Positions 1 through 8,854 of a stretch of 64,000 nucleotides of DNA are shown piece by piece. A program made the position numbers and the translations under genes. The stretch is taken from positions 434,001-498,000 of the forward strand of contig JABTUW010000003.1 of NCBI GenBank assembly GCA_015075185.1, written 5' to 3'. Under the pieces are notes generated by a model. It saw only the letters and a program-made list of their open reading frames with translations. It was not told the DNA's origin and made no database searches. Positions within the stretch are counted from its first letter, which is position 1; each line of letters starts with the position of its first letter. The stretch is from Anaerolineales bacterium (GTDB taxonomy: Bacteria; Chloroflexota; Anaerolineae; 4572-78; J111).

Positions 1-1160
1 AAGCCAAAGTCCAGGAAATTTTTGTGTTGGGTGAAGCGGAGGGCGCGACTCCTTTTGCCGCTTTGTTGCAGCAGGAGGGCCAGCCGCCCCAGGTAGAAAT
101 CAATCCCCGCCAGGATTTGTTGGTGCTGCCTTATTCCAGCGGGACCACCGGCTTGCCCAAAGGGGTGAGGCTGACTCACTACAATATAGTAGCCAATGTG
201 AGCCAGATCAAAGACATCGAGCCGTTTGGTGAGAATGATACGTTGATTGGGATTCTGCCCTTCTTTCACATTTACGGTATGACGGTCATTCTCTGCCTGG
301 CGCTGCACAAGGGCGCGACAATTGTGACCATGCCTCGCTTTGATTTGGAACAGTTTTTGCAGATCATGCAGGATTACCGAGTGACCCGCGCTTACCTGGT
401 CCCGCCGATTGTGCTGGCCCTGGCCAAGCACCCGCTGGTGGATAAGTATGATCTCTCCAGCCTGAACCTGGTTATGTCGGGGGCAGCCCCGTTGAGCAAA
501 GAAGTGGCCGAAGCCTGCGCCAGCCGCCTGCACTGCCTGATTAAGCAGGGCTATGGGTTAACCGAAACCAGTCCCGTCACGCACATCAATCCGGAGGAGC
601 CGGACAGGATCAAACAAGGTTCCATCGGCCCCTGTATTTCGAACACGGAGTGCAAAGTTATTGACTACCTGAACGGGGCCGAGTTAGGCCCCAACCAGGA
701 GGGTGAAATTTGGGTGCGCGGTCCACAGGTCATGCAGGGCTATCTCAATCACCCCCAGGCCACCCAGGCGGCCATCAATGCCGAAGGCTGGTTCCGTACC
801 GGCGATATTGGCTACGCCGACGAGGACGGCTATTTTTATATTGTTGACCGGCTCAAAGAGCTGATCAAGTACAAAGGTCTGCAGGTCGCCCCGGCGGAAT
901 TGGAGGCGGTGCTGCTGACCCATCCGGCAGTGGCCGATGCTGCCGTCATTCCCAGTCCCGACGAAGAAGCCGGCGAAGTGCCCAAGGCGTTTGTGGTGCT
1001 GCGCAGCCAGGCGACGCCGGACGAACTCATGGCTTTTGTAGCCGAGAAGGTAGCCCCGCACAAGAAAATCCGCCTATTAGAGGTCATCGAGCAGATTCCC
1101 AAGTCGGCCTCCGGCAAAATTTTACGGCGGGTATTAGTGGAGCGGGAGCGGGGGAAGTAG
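1..1160 (+). CDS. AMP-dependent acyl-CoA synthetase/ligase (4-coumarate-CoA-ligase-like), C-terminal part
   Basis: Activates a carboxylic acid as acyl-AMP and transfers it to CoA; the substrate cannot be told from sequence. The frame is open to the left edge, so the N-terminal third is missing and the GTG at 24 is not a real start. Core motifs are present: the phosphate-binding loop YSSGTTGLPKGV (from about base 132), YGLTETSPV, the GWFRTGDIG segment with YIVDRLKELIKYKG, and the C-terminal PKSASGKILRR with the catalytic lysine. The overall order matches 4CL-type enzymes. It ends at TAG, and a 310-bp spacer with a long hairpin follows. The family assignment is firm; the physiological role is unknown. 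Confidence 0.93.
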   Translation, partial: AKVQEIFVLGEAEGATPFAALLQQEGQPPQVEINPRQDLLVLPYSSGTTGLPKGVRLTHYNIVANVSQIKDIEPFGENDTLIGILPFFHIYGMTVILCLALHKGATIVTMPRFDLEQFLQIMQDYRVTRAYLVPPIVLALAKHPLVDKYDLSSLNLVMSGAAPLSKEVAEACASRLHCLIKQGYGLTETSPVTHINPEEPDRIKQGSIGPCISNTECKVIDYLNGAELGPNQEGEIWVRGPQVMQGYLNHPQATQAAINAEGWFRTGDIGYADEDGYFYIVDRLKELIKYKGLQVAPAELEAVLLTHPAVADAAVIPSPDEEAGEVPKAFVVLRSQATPDELMAFVAEKVAPHKKIRLLEVIEQIPKSASGKILRRVLVERERGK

Positions 1161-1204
1161 ACGGTAGACGGGGATACTTTGCAAGTTCAAAGGGCAAAGG
1201 TTTA

Positions 1205-1317
1205 AGAAGCTGCCTGAAAAGGGCACAATGTGAGACCGTAGTAACGACTTCAGTCGTTTACAGCCTCACCCTTGACGACTAAAGTCATCACTACAAACAC
1301 TTTTCAGACAGGCTCTA
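1205..1317. repeat. Long imperfect inverted repeat (MITE/REP-like hairpin)
   Basis: The left arm contains GCCTGAAAAG, then GTAGTAACGACTTCAGTCGT. The right arm, read in reverse complement, contains GCCTGTCTGAAAAG, then GTAGTGATGACTTTAGTCGT. Each arm also carries its own small ACGACT/AGTCGT palindrome, so the unit could fold as a cruciform. There is no coding capacity. It may act as a transcription end or be a non-autonomous mobile repeat. Confidence 0.75.
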
Positions 1318-1397
1318 ACCTTTGTCCTCCAAGAAATTATTCTCGAGGAGAAATAAACCTTCAGCGTTCAGTTATCAACTTCACCCAAACTTAATTT

Positions 1398-1432
1398 TCA
1401 TCCTTCATCCCTCATCCTTCATCCTTCCTTCG
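1398..1432 (+). repeat. Short tandem repeat of a CATCCTT-type word
   Basis: Repeated TTCATCC/CTCATCC words run directly into the reading frame of the following formylglycine-enzyme-like gene. The repeat sits where the gene's own N-terminus and start codon would be expected. Confidence 0.7.
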
Positions 1433-1470
1433 TCCACGTTCCCGCCGGCCCTTTTATCTACGGCCCGGAA

Positions 1471-2235
1471 GTGACCTATGAGCGGCTGGAGCAGGCCCCG
1501 CCGCCCCGCCCGCGCCAAACGATGGAACTGGCTGAGTTCTGGATGGGGAAATACCCGGTGACGTATGCCGAGTGGAAAAGGTTTTTAGATGCAAGCGGCT
1601 ATCACTGGCCCGGCCGCTGGTACGCGATCCGCCCCGGCTGGCGCGGCTGGCTGCGCCGTTTTGCCGTCGTCCCCGACTATCCGGCGGAGATGGCCGACTA
1701 TCCTATGGTGGATGTCTCCCAGGCTGACGCGCTGGCCTACTGCGCCTGGTTATCGGAGCAGTTGCAGGTCCACTGTACCTTACCGGATGAGTTCCAGTGG
1801 GAAAAAGCCGCGCGCGGGACGGATGGGCGGACCTATCCCTGGGGGGAAGCCCTGCCCCGGCCCGATCTGGCCCACCTGCGGGCTACGCACACGCTCAAGC
1901 TGGATTACTATTTTTACAACCTGTTTGTCCGGCCCCGGCAGGAATTGGCCCGCAGCGGCTGGTACTGGCGAATCGGCGCGCCGCTGCCGGTTGGGGCCAT
2001 TCCGCAGAATGTGTCACCCTACGGCTGCTGCGATATGGCCGGCAATATCTGGGAGTGGACGACCAGCCTGTACAATGAGAAGCTGCCCGGCTTTCATGTG
2101 GTCAAAGGCGGCTCGTGGGGCTACAGCCCGCAGCACACGGCCTGTCACTGCCGCAGCGCATGCAGCGTCACTACGCCGAGTGCGGATTACCGGGCGCAAG
2201 GAACGGGATTTAGGGTACTTATCGTTAACAATTGA
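1471..2235 (+). CDS. Formylglycine-generating-enzyme-like (SUMF1/FGE-sulfatase) domain protein, 5' end uncertain
   Basis: FGE-sulfatase domain proteins include oxidases that convert Cys to formylglycine and many relatives of unknown function. Visible motifs are FWMGKYPVTYAEWKRFLDA, the CTLPDEFQWEKAARGTDGR segment with YPWGEALPRPD, GCCDMAGNIWEWT, FHVVKGGSWGY and a terminal GFRVL. The GTG at 1471 gives 254 aa. The same frame stays open upstream and reads SFVHVPAGPFIYGPE over about 1426-1470, the usual beginning of this domain, so the true protein starts earlier. No ATG is available there because the frame enters a tandem repeat. The gene may be 5'-truncated by repeat expansion or use a non-ATG start. 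Function beyond the fold is not claimed. Confidence 0.8.
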   Translation: MTYERLEQAPPPRPRQTMELAEFWMGKYPVTYAEWKRFLDASGYHWPGRWYAIRPGWRGWLRRFAVVPDYPAEMADYPMVDVSQADALAYCAWLSEQLQVHCTLPDEFQWEKAARGTDGRTYPWGEALPRPDLAHLRATHTLKLDYYFYNLFVRPRQELARSGWYWRIGAPLPVGAIPQNVSPYGCCDMAGNIWEWTTSLYNEKLPGFHVVKGGSWGYSPQHTACHCRSACSVTTPSADYRAQGTGFRVLIVNN

Positions 2236-2268
2236 TTGTTGACCATTGACTGTTGATAATGGTCAATT
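2222..2268. repeat. Intergenic TTGAC/CAATT-word hairpin
   Basis: A perfect 9-bp inverted repeat, TTGACCATT (2239-2247) and AATGGTCAA (2258-2266), sits in a stretch of AATTGATTGTTGACCATTG words. The same word family recurs at 4845-4918 and inside two membrane-protein genes at 30.4-30.5 and 32.4 kb. Confidence 0.75.
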
Positions 2269-2290
2269 ATTTCAAACCAGAGGCTTTAAA

Positions 2291-3304
2291 GTGACATCTC
2301 CTGAACCATTAACCTTAGAAGCAACCTCCGACCGCTTACGCCTGTTAGCCAGGAAGGGGTTTTTGAGCGAAGCGGGCTTAAGCCAGGCCCTGAAACTTGC
2401 CGGCTACCGGCCCGATATCCCGGCCTGGGAGTGGTTTCTCAATTATGCGCTGCTGCTCCTGGGCACTGCATTTGTCCTCAGCGGCGTCTTCTTTTTCTTT
2501 GCTTACAACTGGAATGATTTGCCCCGCCTGGCCAAGTTTGGGGCAATTGAGGCCGCGATTGTGGCTGCGGCGGCTCTGGCTTACTATCAAGGGCTGCAGC
2601 GGCTGGTAGGCCAGGTGGCGCTGCTGGCGGCGGCCATGCTGGTGGGCGTGCTGCTGGCGGTCTACGGGCAAAGCTATCAAACCGGGGCTGATGCCTACCA
2701 GCTTTTCCTGACCTGGGCCGGCCTGATTTTTGCCTGGGTGGTCATCAGTGCTTTTGGCCCGCTCTGGTTTAGCTGGTTGGTCCTGTTAAATCTCAGCCTG
2801 ATTTTCTACTGGGACCAGGTGGTTGGTCAGGATGAGATCATCATGTTTGAACTGCTTTTCCTGCTGGATGCCGTGGCGCTGCTGGCCTGGGAATACGGCT
2901 CCGGCCGCGGCCTGGCCTGGCTGAGAAGCCGCTGGATTCCCCGGTTAATTGCCTTGGCGGTCTTTGTGGCGCTGCTCTGGCCGGTTTTCGCCTTTGTTGA
3001 TGCGATCCAAAATGATGAGGTGGAGGGCGTCGCTCTAATTTTGGCGCCGATTCTCTATGTGGGTTTTATCGGACTGGCTGCCTGGTTCTACGTCACAAAA
3101 ATTAAAGACCTCTTGATCTTAACGCTGGGCGCGTTGAGTTTGATTGTCGTGATTACGTATGTGCTGGTACAAGTCATGGATCTCTTTAATGGGGATGCCC
3201 TGGAATTTCTACTGCTGGGTATCCTGGTGATTATTCAAGCCGGAGTGGCGGCGGTCGGGCTGCGCTGGGTGGCTAATTCCTGGGAGAGGACGGGCCAGGC
3301 ATGA
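2291..3304 (+). CDS. DUF2157 family membrane protein
   Basis: Integral membrane protein of unknown biochemical role. I chose the GTG at 2291 (MTSPEPLTLEATSDR) over the TTG at 2246, because the extra 15 residues are translated hairpin repeat. The N-terminal soluble part (RLRLLARKGFLSEAGLSQALKLAG) resembles the helical start of DUF2157. About ten hydrophobic segments follow, the first ending in FFFFAYNWNDLPRLAKF, the family's signature region. It abuts the DUF4401-like gene (ATG at 3301, 4-bp overlap), and a GDYXXLXY-domain gene comes next. This trio is a recurrent arrangement in bacteria and suggests one membrane complex. Family call good, function unknown. Confidence 0.85.
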   Translation: MTSPEPLTLEATSDRLRLLARKGFLSEAGLSQALKLAGYRPDIPAWEWFLNYALLLLGTAFVLSGVFFFFAYNWNDLPRLAKFGAIEAAIVAAAALAYYQGLQRLVGQVALLAAAMLVGVLLAVYGQSYQTGADAYQLFLTWAGLIFAWVVISAFGPLWFSWLVLLNLSLIFYWDQVVGQDEIIMFELLFLLDAVALLAWEYGSGRGLAWLRSRWIPRLIALAVFVALLWPVFAFVDAIQNDEVEGVALILAPILYVGFIGLAAWFYVTKIKDLLILTLGALSLIVVITYVLVQVMDLFNGDALEFLLLGILVIIQAGVAAVGLRWVANSWERTGQA

Positions 3305-4353
3305 CCATTCAACAAGTTCTTGAACAACTCGCCCTGACCGGAAATTTTGAGGCTGACCGTCAGCCGGAAGCCGTGGCCGTCTTGGCTGCCGCCGGACGTT
3401 CAACTCCCTGGTACATTCAGGGCTTGATCGGGATCAGCGCCTGGATTGCCGCGCTCTGTTTTATCGGCTTTTTGGCCATTGCCGGCCTGATCGACTCCGA
3501 AGCAAGCCTGATAATCGGTGGAGTTATCTTCACTGGGGCGGCGGTTGGCTTAAAGTGGATACTGCCGCGTTCGATATTTGCCGGGCAGTTGGCGCTGGCC
3601 CTGGGCCTGGCCGGGCAGGCGTTATTTATCGTGGGGGTCGGCTCTCAAACCGAAAGTGTGGTCGCCGCTGCTTTTGCCGCGATCGTCCTGGAGCTGATCC
3701 TGCTTGTAATCTACCGGGACTCATTCCAGCGCCTGCTTTCCACCCTGGTCATCGTTGGGGCAGTGGTGGTGCTCTTTTTTGATTGGGATATTCAAGAGGC
3801 TGTTCATCTTTTGATCCTGCTGTTGGCTGCCCTGATGCTGTTTATCTGGGAACAGGAGTCTTATCTCAGCACGACTTTTTGGGCCGAGGTATACCGGCCC
3901 GTTGGTTATGGCTGCGCTGTAGCGCTGCTGGTGTTGTTGGCCCCCTCGATCGTTGGAGATCTTGAAATTGAGTGGTGGTGGCTGTCGGCAATCGGGCTGC
4001 TGGCATTGCTGCTGGTGCTTGAATATCTGATTCTGATCGAATTAGGCGTTAATTGGCGCCATCCGGCTGTGCTGGCTCTGCTGGCAGGAACGCTGCTTTT
4101 GCTCTGGCCGGCCTGGCAGTCACCCGGTATCCTGGGCGCGCTGCTGGTGCTGCTGGTCGGTTTTCGCGGCGGCAACCGCCTGCTGACGGGCTGGGCAGCC
4201 CTATTTCTGGCCGTTTTTATCATCGCCTTTTACTACAACCTGGAATTGACCCTGCTGGCAAAGTCGTTTATGCTCATGGGCAGTGGCGTCATTATCCTGG
4301 TTCTGCGTTATGTGCTTCTGCGCTTCTGGCAGCGTGGTGAGGGGGTGGCATGA
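3301..4353 (+). CDS. DUF4401-like multi-pass membrane protein
   Basis: Second gene of the three-gene membrane operon, overlapping the upstream stop by 4 bp and the downstream start by 4 bp (ATGA), so translation is probably coupled. The 350-aa protein has a short N-terminal helix with VLEQLALTG, then about ten or eleven hydrophobic segments. It ends in LRYVLLRFWQRGEGVA, near the usual end of this family. No catalytic motif is visible. The DUF4401 call rests on position between DUF2157 and GDYXXLXY genes, size and topology; it is less certain than for its neighbours. Confidence 0.75.
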   Translation: MTIQQVLEQLALTGNFEADRQPEAVAVLAAAGRSTPWYIQGLIGISAWIAALCFIGFLAIAGLIDSEASLIIGGVIFTGAAVGLKWILPRSIFAGQLALALGLAGQALFIVGVGSQTESVVAAAFAAIVLELILLVIYRDSFQRLLSTLVIVGAVVVLFFDWDIQEAVHLLILLLAALMLFIWEQESYLSTTFWAEVYRPVGYGCAVALLVLLAPSIVGDLEIEWWWLSAIGLLALLLVLEYLILIELGVNWRHPAVLALLAGTLLLLWPAWQSPGILGALLVLLVGFRGGNRLLTGWAALFLAVFIIAFYYNLELTLLAKSFMLMGSGVIILVLRYVLLRFWQRGEGVA

Positions 4354-4856
4354 AACGCTGGCAAAGTATATCGTTGGGAGTCATCACGCTGCTGGTCCTG
4401 GTCGTCGCCAACCTGCTGATTTTCCAAAAGGAGCGACTGCTGGCCAGCGGGCAAACTATCTTTCTGGAGCTGGCGCCGGTAGACCCCCGCTCCCTGATTC
4501 AGGGGGATTACATGGCCCTCCGTTACGGGACGCTGCAAACCGTCAACACAGATGAATTAGCCAGTGATGGCTACCTGGTCTTGAAGCTCGACGAGCGCAA
4601 CATTGCCACGTTTGACCGGGTTTATCAACCGGGGGAAACTCTGGCCCCGGACGAACGAATCATCCGCTATCGCAAGCGATCCTGGGATGTACGGCTGGGA
4701 GCAGAGTCTTTCTTTTTTCAGGAGGGACACGCCGACTATTACAGTAATGCCCGCTACGCCGAACTCCGTTTGGCCGAGTCCGGGGAAACGGTGCTGGCCG
4801 GGCTGCGGGGGGAGGAACTGGAGGCGCTGGGGCCGCCCGCAGAAATTAACAATTAA
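4350..4856 (+). CDS. GDYXXLXY-domain protein
   Basis: 168-aa protein with one N-terminal membrane helix (ISLGVITLLVLVVANLLIF) and an extracytoplasmic domain. The naming motif is present as IQGDYMALRY at about residues 50-60. Further family features are YLVLKLDERN and FFFQEGHADYYSNARYAELR. It is third in the operon with the DUF2157 and DUF4401-like genes. The last codons (EINN) lie inside an AATTAAC repeat, so the C-terminus is partly repeat-derived. The biochemical role is unknown; it is probably the periplasm-facing partner of the two multi-pass proteins. Confidence 0.88.
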   Translation: MKRWQSISLGVITLLVLVVANLLIFQKERLLASGQTIFLELAPVDPRSLIQGDYMALRYGTLQTVNTDELASDGYLVLKLDERNIATFDRVYQPGETLAPDERIIRYRKRSWDVRLGAESFFFQEGHADYYSNARYAELRLAESGETVLAGLRGEELEALGPPAEINN

Positions 4857-4918
4857 CAATTGAACGTTGACTATTGACAATTGCCAATAATTAACTGTCA
4901 ACAGTCAATTGTCAATTT
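4845..4918. repeat. AATTAAC/TTGACAATTG tandem-word repeat with inverted arms
   Basis: Tandem AACAATT words are followed by ATTGACAATTG and, after a spacer, CAATTGTCAAT, which can pair. The repeat supplies the end of the preceding gene and the leader of the radical SAM gene. Confidence 0.75.
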
Positions 4919-4931
4919 TAGGAGGAGCTGT

Positions 4932-6428
4932 ATGACCGATGTCTTTCTAATCAATTTCCGCAACGAGCGCGATATGTACCCGCCGTTTGGCATTATGTAC
5001 GTCGCCGATGCCTTGAGCAAGCAGGGCTTGAAGGTTGAGCTGTGGCACGAGACGGAAGAGGGTCTGGACGAATTTGTCCGTCAAGTGGAAAAAGCAAGGC
5101 CCCTATGGGTTGGATTTAGCACCATCACCGGGCCGCAGTTGGCCTCGGCGATCAAGGCGACGCAGCTTGTCCACGCCATGGGCATTCCCACCGTCTGGGG
5201 CGGCGTCCACGCCACGATTATGCCGGAAGAGGTGTTGAAAGAGGATTACGTGGACTTCGTGGTGGTCAACGAAGGGGAAGTGACGGCGCAGGAGTTCACC
5301 CGCGAATTACAGGGGAACCGCCACTGGGCCAAGATTTTTGGCCTGGCCTGGAAGGACGAACAGGGCCGGCCCGTCGTCAACCCGGAGCGGCCTTTCATTC
5401 AAAACCTGGATGACTTTTCGCCGCGCTGGGATTTACTGCCGGATGTCAACGCCTACACACTCCAATCCGGGCCATACGACCGGGCGATCCCGGTCTACAT
5501 CAGCCGGGGCTGTCCCTTCCGCTGCGGCTTTTGCTACAATGAAGTGGTCATGAAGCGCACCTGGCGGCAGCACAGCGACGAGTTTATCCTCAACCAAATT
5601 GAGTGGCTCAAGCAGAATTACGGCATCAACGCCGTAGATTACGCCGACGACTACCTGTTTGGCCGTCCTCGCCCGATGCAGCGGCTGGTGGAAAAGGTCA
5701 ATATGCCCTGGAGCGGCCAGGTGCGGGTGCAGTTGCTCAAGCCGGAGTTTGTCCAATGGATGAACAAGACCGGCTGCCAGTGGGTCAACATCGGCGCGGA
5801 GAGCGGCAGCCAGAAAGTGCTCGACTCGATGAACAAGGATCAAAAGGCCGAGCAGATTGAGTGGGGCGTGCGCAACCTGGCCGAATACGCGTCGCATATC
5901 GAGGCCAACTTGAGCTTTATTATCGGCCTGCCGGAGGAGGATGAAGTCGAGCGCCAGATCACTATCGAGTTGATTGACCGGCTGTGCCAGATCAATAAAA
6001 ACGCCCGCTGCTCGGTCTGTGTCTATATGCCCTATCCCGGCACTCCGCTCTGGCCGGAGGCGCTCAAGCGGGGCTACGTCCCGCCTGATACCCAACTGGG
6101 CTGGACCGAGTTTGACCTGAACCGGGGCAACACCCCCTGGATCAGCGAAGAAGAGGCCAACACGATGTGTGAGATTAATGATATTCTGTACGTTGGCCGC
6201 AGCCAGGGCCACTGGCTGCTCAAGCCGTACTACGCGCTGCTGCGCCGGCGCTGGCTGACCCAAAACTTTAAATTTTATTGGGAGGGCAAGCTCAAACGGG
6301 CCGGAGCGCAGGTGGTCGAAGGGGTAGGCCCGTTACGGGTGCTGCGGGATAAATACGGTCACAAGTTGGTTACTTATAATGCCAACACCCACAAGAGCAA
6401 AATCGAGATGCACCAGGCGGCGGGGTAA
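4932..6428 (+). CDS. B12-binding-domain radical SAM protein
   Basis: A cobalamin-binding-type radical SAM enzyme of the BchE-like class, 498 aa; the substrate is unknown. The ATG at 4932 has a strong Shine-Dalgarno (GGAGGAG at 4921), while an upstream in-frame start at 4881 would translate repeat DNA. Residues 1-130 form the Rossmann-like B12 domain (PPFGIMYVADALSKQG, WGGVHATIMPEE, VVVNEGEVTAQEF). The 4Fe-4S site is CPFRCGFC with Cys at about 194, 198 and 201. The TIM-barrel core continues with NIGAESGSQKVLDSMNK and LSFIIGLPEEDE. It stands alone. Members act on lipids, tetrapyrroles or antibiotics by methylation or rearrangement. Confidence 0.9.
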   Translation: MTDVFLINFRNERDMYPPFGIMYVADALSKQGLKVELWHETEEGLDEFVRQVEKARPLWVGFSTITGPQLASAIKATQLVHAMGIPTVWGGVHATIMPEEVLKEDYVDFVVVNEGEVTAQEFTRELQGNRHWAKIFGLAWKDEQGRPVVNPERPFIQNLDDFSPRWDLLPDVNAYTLQSGPYDRAIPVYISRGCPFRCGFCYNEVVMKRTWRQHSDEFILNQIEWLKQNYGINAVDYADDYLFGRPRPMQRLVEKVNMPWSGQVRVQLLKPEFVQWMNKTGCQWVNIGAESGSQKVLDSMNKDQKAEQIEWGVRNLAEYASHIEANLSFIIGLPEEDEVERQITIELIDRLCQINKNARCSVCVYMPYPGTPLWPEALKRGYVPPDTQLGWTEFDLNRGNTPWISEEEANTMCEINDILYVGRSQGHWLLKPYYALLRRRWLTQNFKFYWEGKLKRAGAQVVEGVGPLRVLRDKYGHKLVTYNANTHKSKIEMHQAAG

Positions 6429-6488
6429 ACGACACGGGGTGTTAACCTTTGAAGGATTTCGAAGCCAGGGTCATCTCTTTAGATCACC

Positions 6489-6738
6489 TCATCGGTTGGG
6501 CAGCGTCTCATACATCACCCCGGCGACGACCACACCGGAGAGAAAAGTCAGCCCAGCAATGACGGCGATGGCAACCGGGATGCCGAGTGCACCGGCCAGC
6601 AGCCCGGCCATAAGTGCTCCGATGGCATAGCCGCCGTCTCGCCAAAGGCGATAGACCCCGACCGCCGAGACCCGCCATTCGGGATGAGCGACATCGGAGA
6701 TAATGGTCAGCAGAGTCCGATAGACGAGGGTTCGTACC
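6489..6738 (-). pseudogene. 3' remnant of an MFS transporter gene (paralogue of the gene at 15.8-17.1 kb)
   Basis: Read on the minus strand, this stretch encodes the last 80 or so residues of an MFS transporter, ending in the order GLAGALGIPVAIAVIAGL, then VVVAGVMYETLPNR and TGA at 6489-6491. It aligns closely at the DNA level with the 3' end of the intact MFS gene (about 15836-16075), which ends VMYETLSKR. Similarity stops near 6738 and no 5' part exists here. An insertion sequence begins about 65 bp further on. This is probably the left end of a duplicated ancestral cluster that was later broken. Confidence 0.85.
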
Positions 6739-6799
6739 TAACCCCCGCAGGATTCTGTGCAAGCCAAACCCGGAAACCCTGACCTCACTTCCTAACCAT

Positions 6800-6804
6800 A
6801 TAAG
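6800..6804. repeat. Left 5-bp target-site duplication (ATAAG) of the IS
   Basis: ATAAG lies immediately outside the left terminal inverted repeat, and the same ATAAG lies immediately outside the right one at 8855-8859. Confidence 0.8.
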
Positions 6805-8854
6805 GAGGGTGTTGCATAAATCAATAAAAGGGGGGTTAAGGCGGGGATTTGAGGTTGATTGATCCCGCCTGATAAGGGGAAAGGAAAGGGTTGGAGTCAA
6901 AAAAGGCGGTTAAAGGCCGATTTTGGCGGAGCACGAGGCCATTTTAGGTGGGTTTGGCCCGATTTGGGAGGGTAATACGGTTCAAAATGTTTCATTACCT
7001 GTGGTCCTCCTGCAATTAGCGGTCAGTGGACAGACTCCGGCCTGGGTCGGGGCGATTTCTTCAAGACTTCGCGGACGAGTTGGCGCAGGTTAAAGGCGGT
7101 AGCCTGCATTTTGAGTTGGAAATCGGCGCGGGGTTGACCATAAGAGTGAGCCTTGCGAGCGCCATAGATGTGGGTCAGGCAGTAGATGATCCGCTCGATG
7201 TGCATGCGGATTTTGATGCCCCGTTTGAAGAGGTCGGATTGGTTGAAGCGGCGAGCGGCTTCGACCTGGTGGCCATAGAAACTGATAAAGACGTTGCGGG
7301 GAGCGGTTTTTTTGCTGGCGGGGCCACGACATTGATCCCAGAGCGGGCACTGCCGGCACAGCTTGGCCGGGAACCGGAAATCGAACCCGCCTTTGCCTTC
7401 GGTCTGATAACGGAGGGAAGTGGTTTTATGGTTGGGACAGGTTAGCGACAGGCCATCATCAGCGAGGGTAAACTTACGAGGGCTGAATAGGCCAGAGCGC
7501 TGGTCGTAGTCAGGCAGATGAGCGATAATCTGGGTGTGGCCGTGGGTCGTCTCAGCAACCAGGGCGCGAGTTTTGCCATAGCCGTACTTCATATCGCCGG
7601 CGACGTGGTCGGGAAAGAAGCCGTGGTGGTCGAACTGGCTTTGTAACACCTCCGGGAGGGCCATATTGTCAGGTTGAGCCCCGGTATCAACCTGGGTGTC
7701 GCGGATGAAGACGGAAGTGGTCAAGGCGGTGGGGTTGAAACCGAGGATCGCGTCTTGGTCATCATCGTGTTTGCGGTAAGTGGCGGTCAAATCGCTGGCT
7801 GAGCCGACCCGGTAAGAACCTTTGTCCCCGTGGGGACGTTCGACGACGAGAGCGGTCTGGGGTTGGTCGGATTGGGCTAGGGTGACGGTCGTTTCATCGG
7901 TGATGATTTTGTGCAGGTAGGCCAGGAGCAAGCGCAACGGAAGCTGCTGGTCGGCGGTTAGCTGAGGGGTTTGATCCAGACTGTCGCTCAGGTGGTGATA
8001 CAGGCAGAGGCTTTGCCGGCCGACTTGTTGGAGGCGTTGGGCCCGTTCTGGGGCGGTCAGGGCGGGCGTGATTTTCTCTCCCGGCTGTCCAAACAAAGCC
8101 AACAGGTCCAACTGGACCAGCAACGCCAGGTGACGGTCAGGATCGGTTTCAGCCAAGCAGCACAGGATATGGCTGTCCAGCGTGCGTAGGAGTTCAACCA
8201 GATAGGTCTTGGCTGCCCGCGCTTCCATGCCGAAGGTATCCACAATTTGGATCCGCTGCCGGTCTTCAGGACACAAGCGGTCAATCAGCCGGATGACTTC
8301 ATCGAAGAACAGCCGGGGCTGATGCTGAAAAACCCATAGCTCAAAGCGGTTGAGGGTGGAGTGGTCGGGGGGCGGTTCAAACAGGCCATACCCGACAAAC
8401 CACTTGATCAGCAGGTGGTTATCGATGAATTCCTCGGTCAGCCGTAAGGACAGGTTGTGCAGATATTTGACCAACAAAGCCCGCACCAGGCGTGGGATGG
8501 GATGGATGACCGGCGCACCCCGCCCACTGTCGGCGTGAAAGCCGGCGCAGGCTTGTTCCAGGCGGGTGAAATCGGCGATACGATAGAGTTGGACTAACCA
8601 ATGATCTCGATACCGGGTTAATTGACGGTCGTACCAAACGGCACTGACCAACTGGAGTAGGGGCGACCACCATTGCAGAATGACAAACAGGACGGTTTGG
8701 GGTAAAATGGGCATTGACAGAGCCTTTCTTCTGGCTTGGATTTTGTGTGGTAACAAAATTTTCCTCCAGAAAGAGGTCTCTGTCACTTTTTTAGGTCAGT
8801 TTTTTCCTTTGCCTCATTGAATGCCCGGCTTGAACCGATTTATGCAACACTCTC
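6805..8854. mobile_element. Complete insertion sequence (IS1182-like), 2050 bp
   Basis: Terminal inverted repeats are visible: left GAGGGTGTTGCATAAATCAA (6805-6824) and right, in reverse complement, GAGAGTGTTGCATAAATCGG (8835-8854), matching at 17 of 20 positions. The element is bounded by a direct repeat ATAAG (6800-6804 and 8855-8859), which fits a 5-bp target duplication. It carries one transposase gene on the minus strand and about 200 bp of non-coding DNA at its left end. Intact ends and duplication argue for a recent insertion. It separates the DsrE gene of cluster 1 from the MFS remnant that would otherwise lie downstream. Confidence 0.9.
7023..8714 (-). CDS. IS1182-like DDE transposase
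   Basis: Catalyses movement of the surrounding IS. The ATG at 8714 (MPILPQTVLFVILQ) is preferred because AGAAGAAAGG lies just upstream; a GTG at 8786 would add 24 residues. The N-terminal InsH/DUF772-like region carries VRALLVKYLHNLSLRLTEEF and PPDHSTLNRFELW. The first catalytic Asp is probably in IQIVDTFGMEARAAK. The C-terminal zinc-knuckle-like segment has CPNHKTTSLRYQ and CRQCPLWDQCRG, followed by MHIERIIYCLTHIYGARKAH, the glutamate-bearing helix. At 563 aa it looks intact, with no frameshift. Family placement (IS1182 within the IS5 supergroup) is from domain order, not a search. Confidence 0.9.
   Translation of the reverse strand: MPILPQTVLFVILQWWSPLLQLVSAVWYDRQLTRYRDHWLVQLYRIADFTRLEQACAGFHADSGRGAPVIHPIPRLVRALLVKYLHNLSLRLTEEFIDNHLLIKWFVGYGLFEPPPDHSTLNRFELWVFQHQPRLFFDEVIRLIDRLCPEDRQRIQIVDTFGMEARAAKTYLVELLRTLDSHILCCLAETDPDRHLALLVQLDLLALFGQPGEKITPALTAPERAQRLQQVGRQSLCLYHHLSDSLDQTPQLTADQQLPLRLLLAYLHKIITDETTVTLAQSDQPQTALVVERPHGDKGSYRVGSASDLTATYRKHDDDQDAILGFNPTALTTSVFIRDTQVDTGAQPDNMALPEVLQSQFDHHGFFPDHVAGDMKYGYGKTRALVAETTHGHTQIIAHLPDYDQRSGLFSPRKFTLADDGLSLTCPNHKTTSLRYQTEGKGGFDFRFPAKLCRQCPLWDQCRGPASKKTAPRNVFISFYGHQVEAARRFNQSDLFKRGIKIRMHIERIIYCLTHIYGARKAHSYGQPRADFQLKMQATAFNLRQLVREVLKKSPRPRPESVH

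Noticed and set aside
5433..6263. 276-aa minus-strand frame over the radical SAM gene
   Set aside because: No motif, and the plus strand encodes a clear CxxxCxxC enzyme.
6508..6900. 130-aa open frame over the MFS remnant
   Set aside because: Wrong frame; the real homology is in another minus-strand frame ending at 6489.
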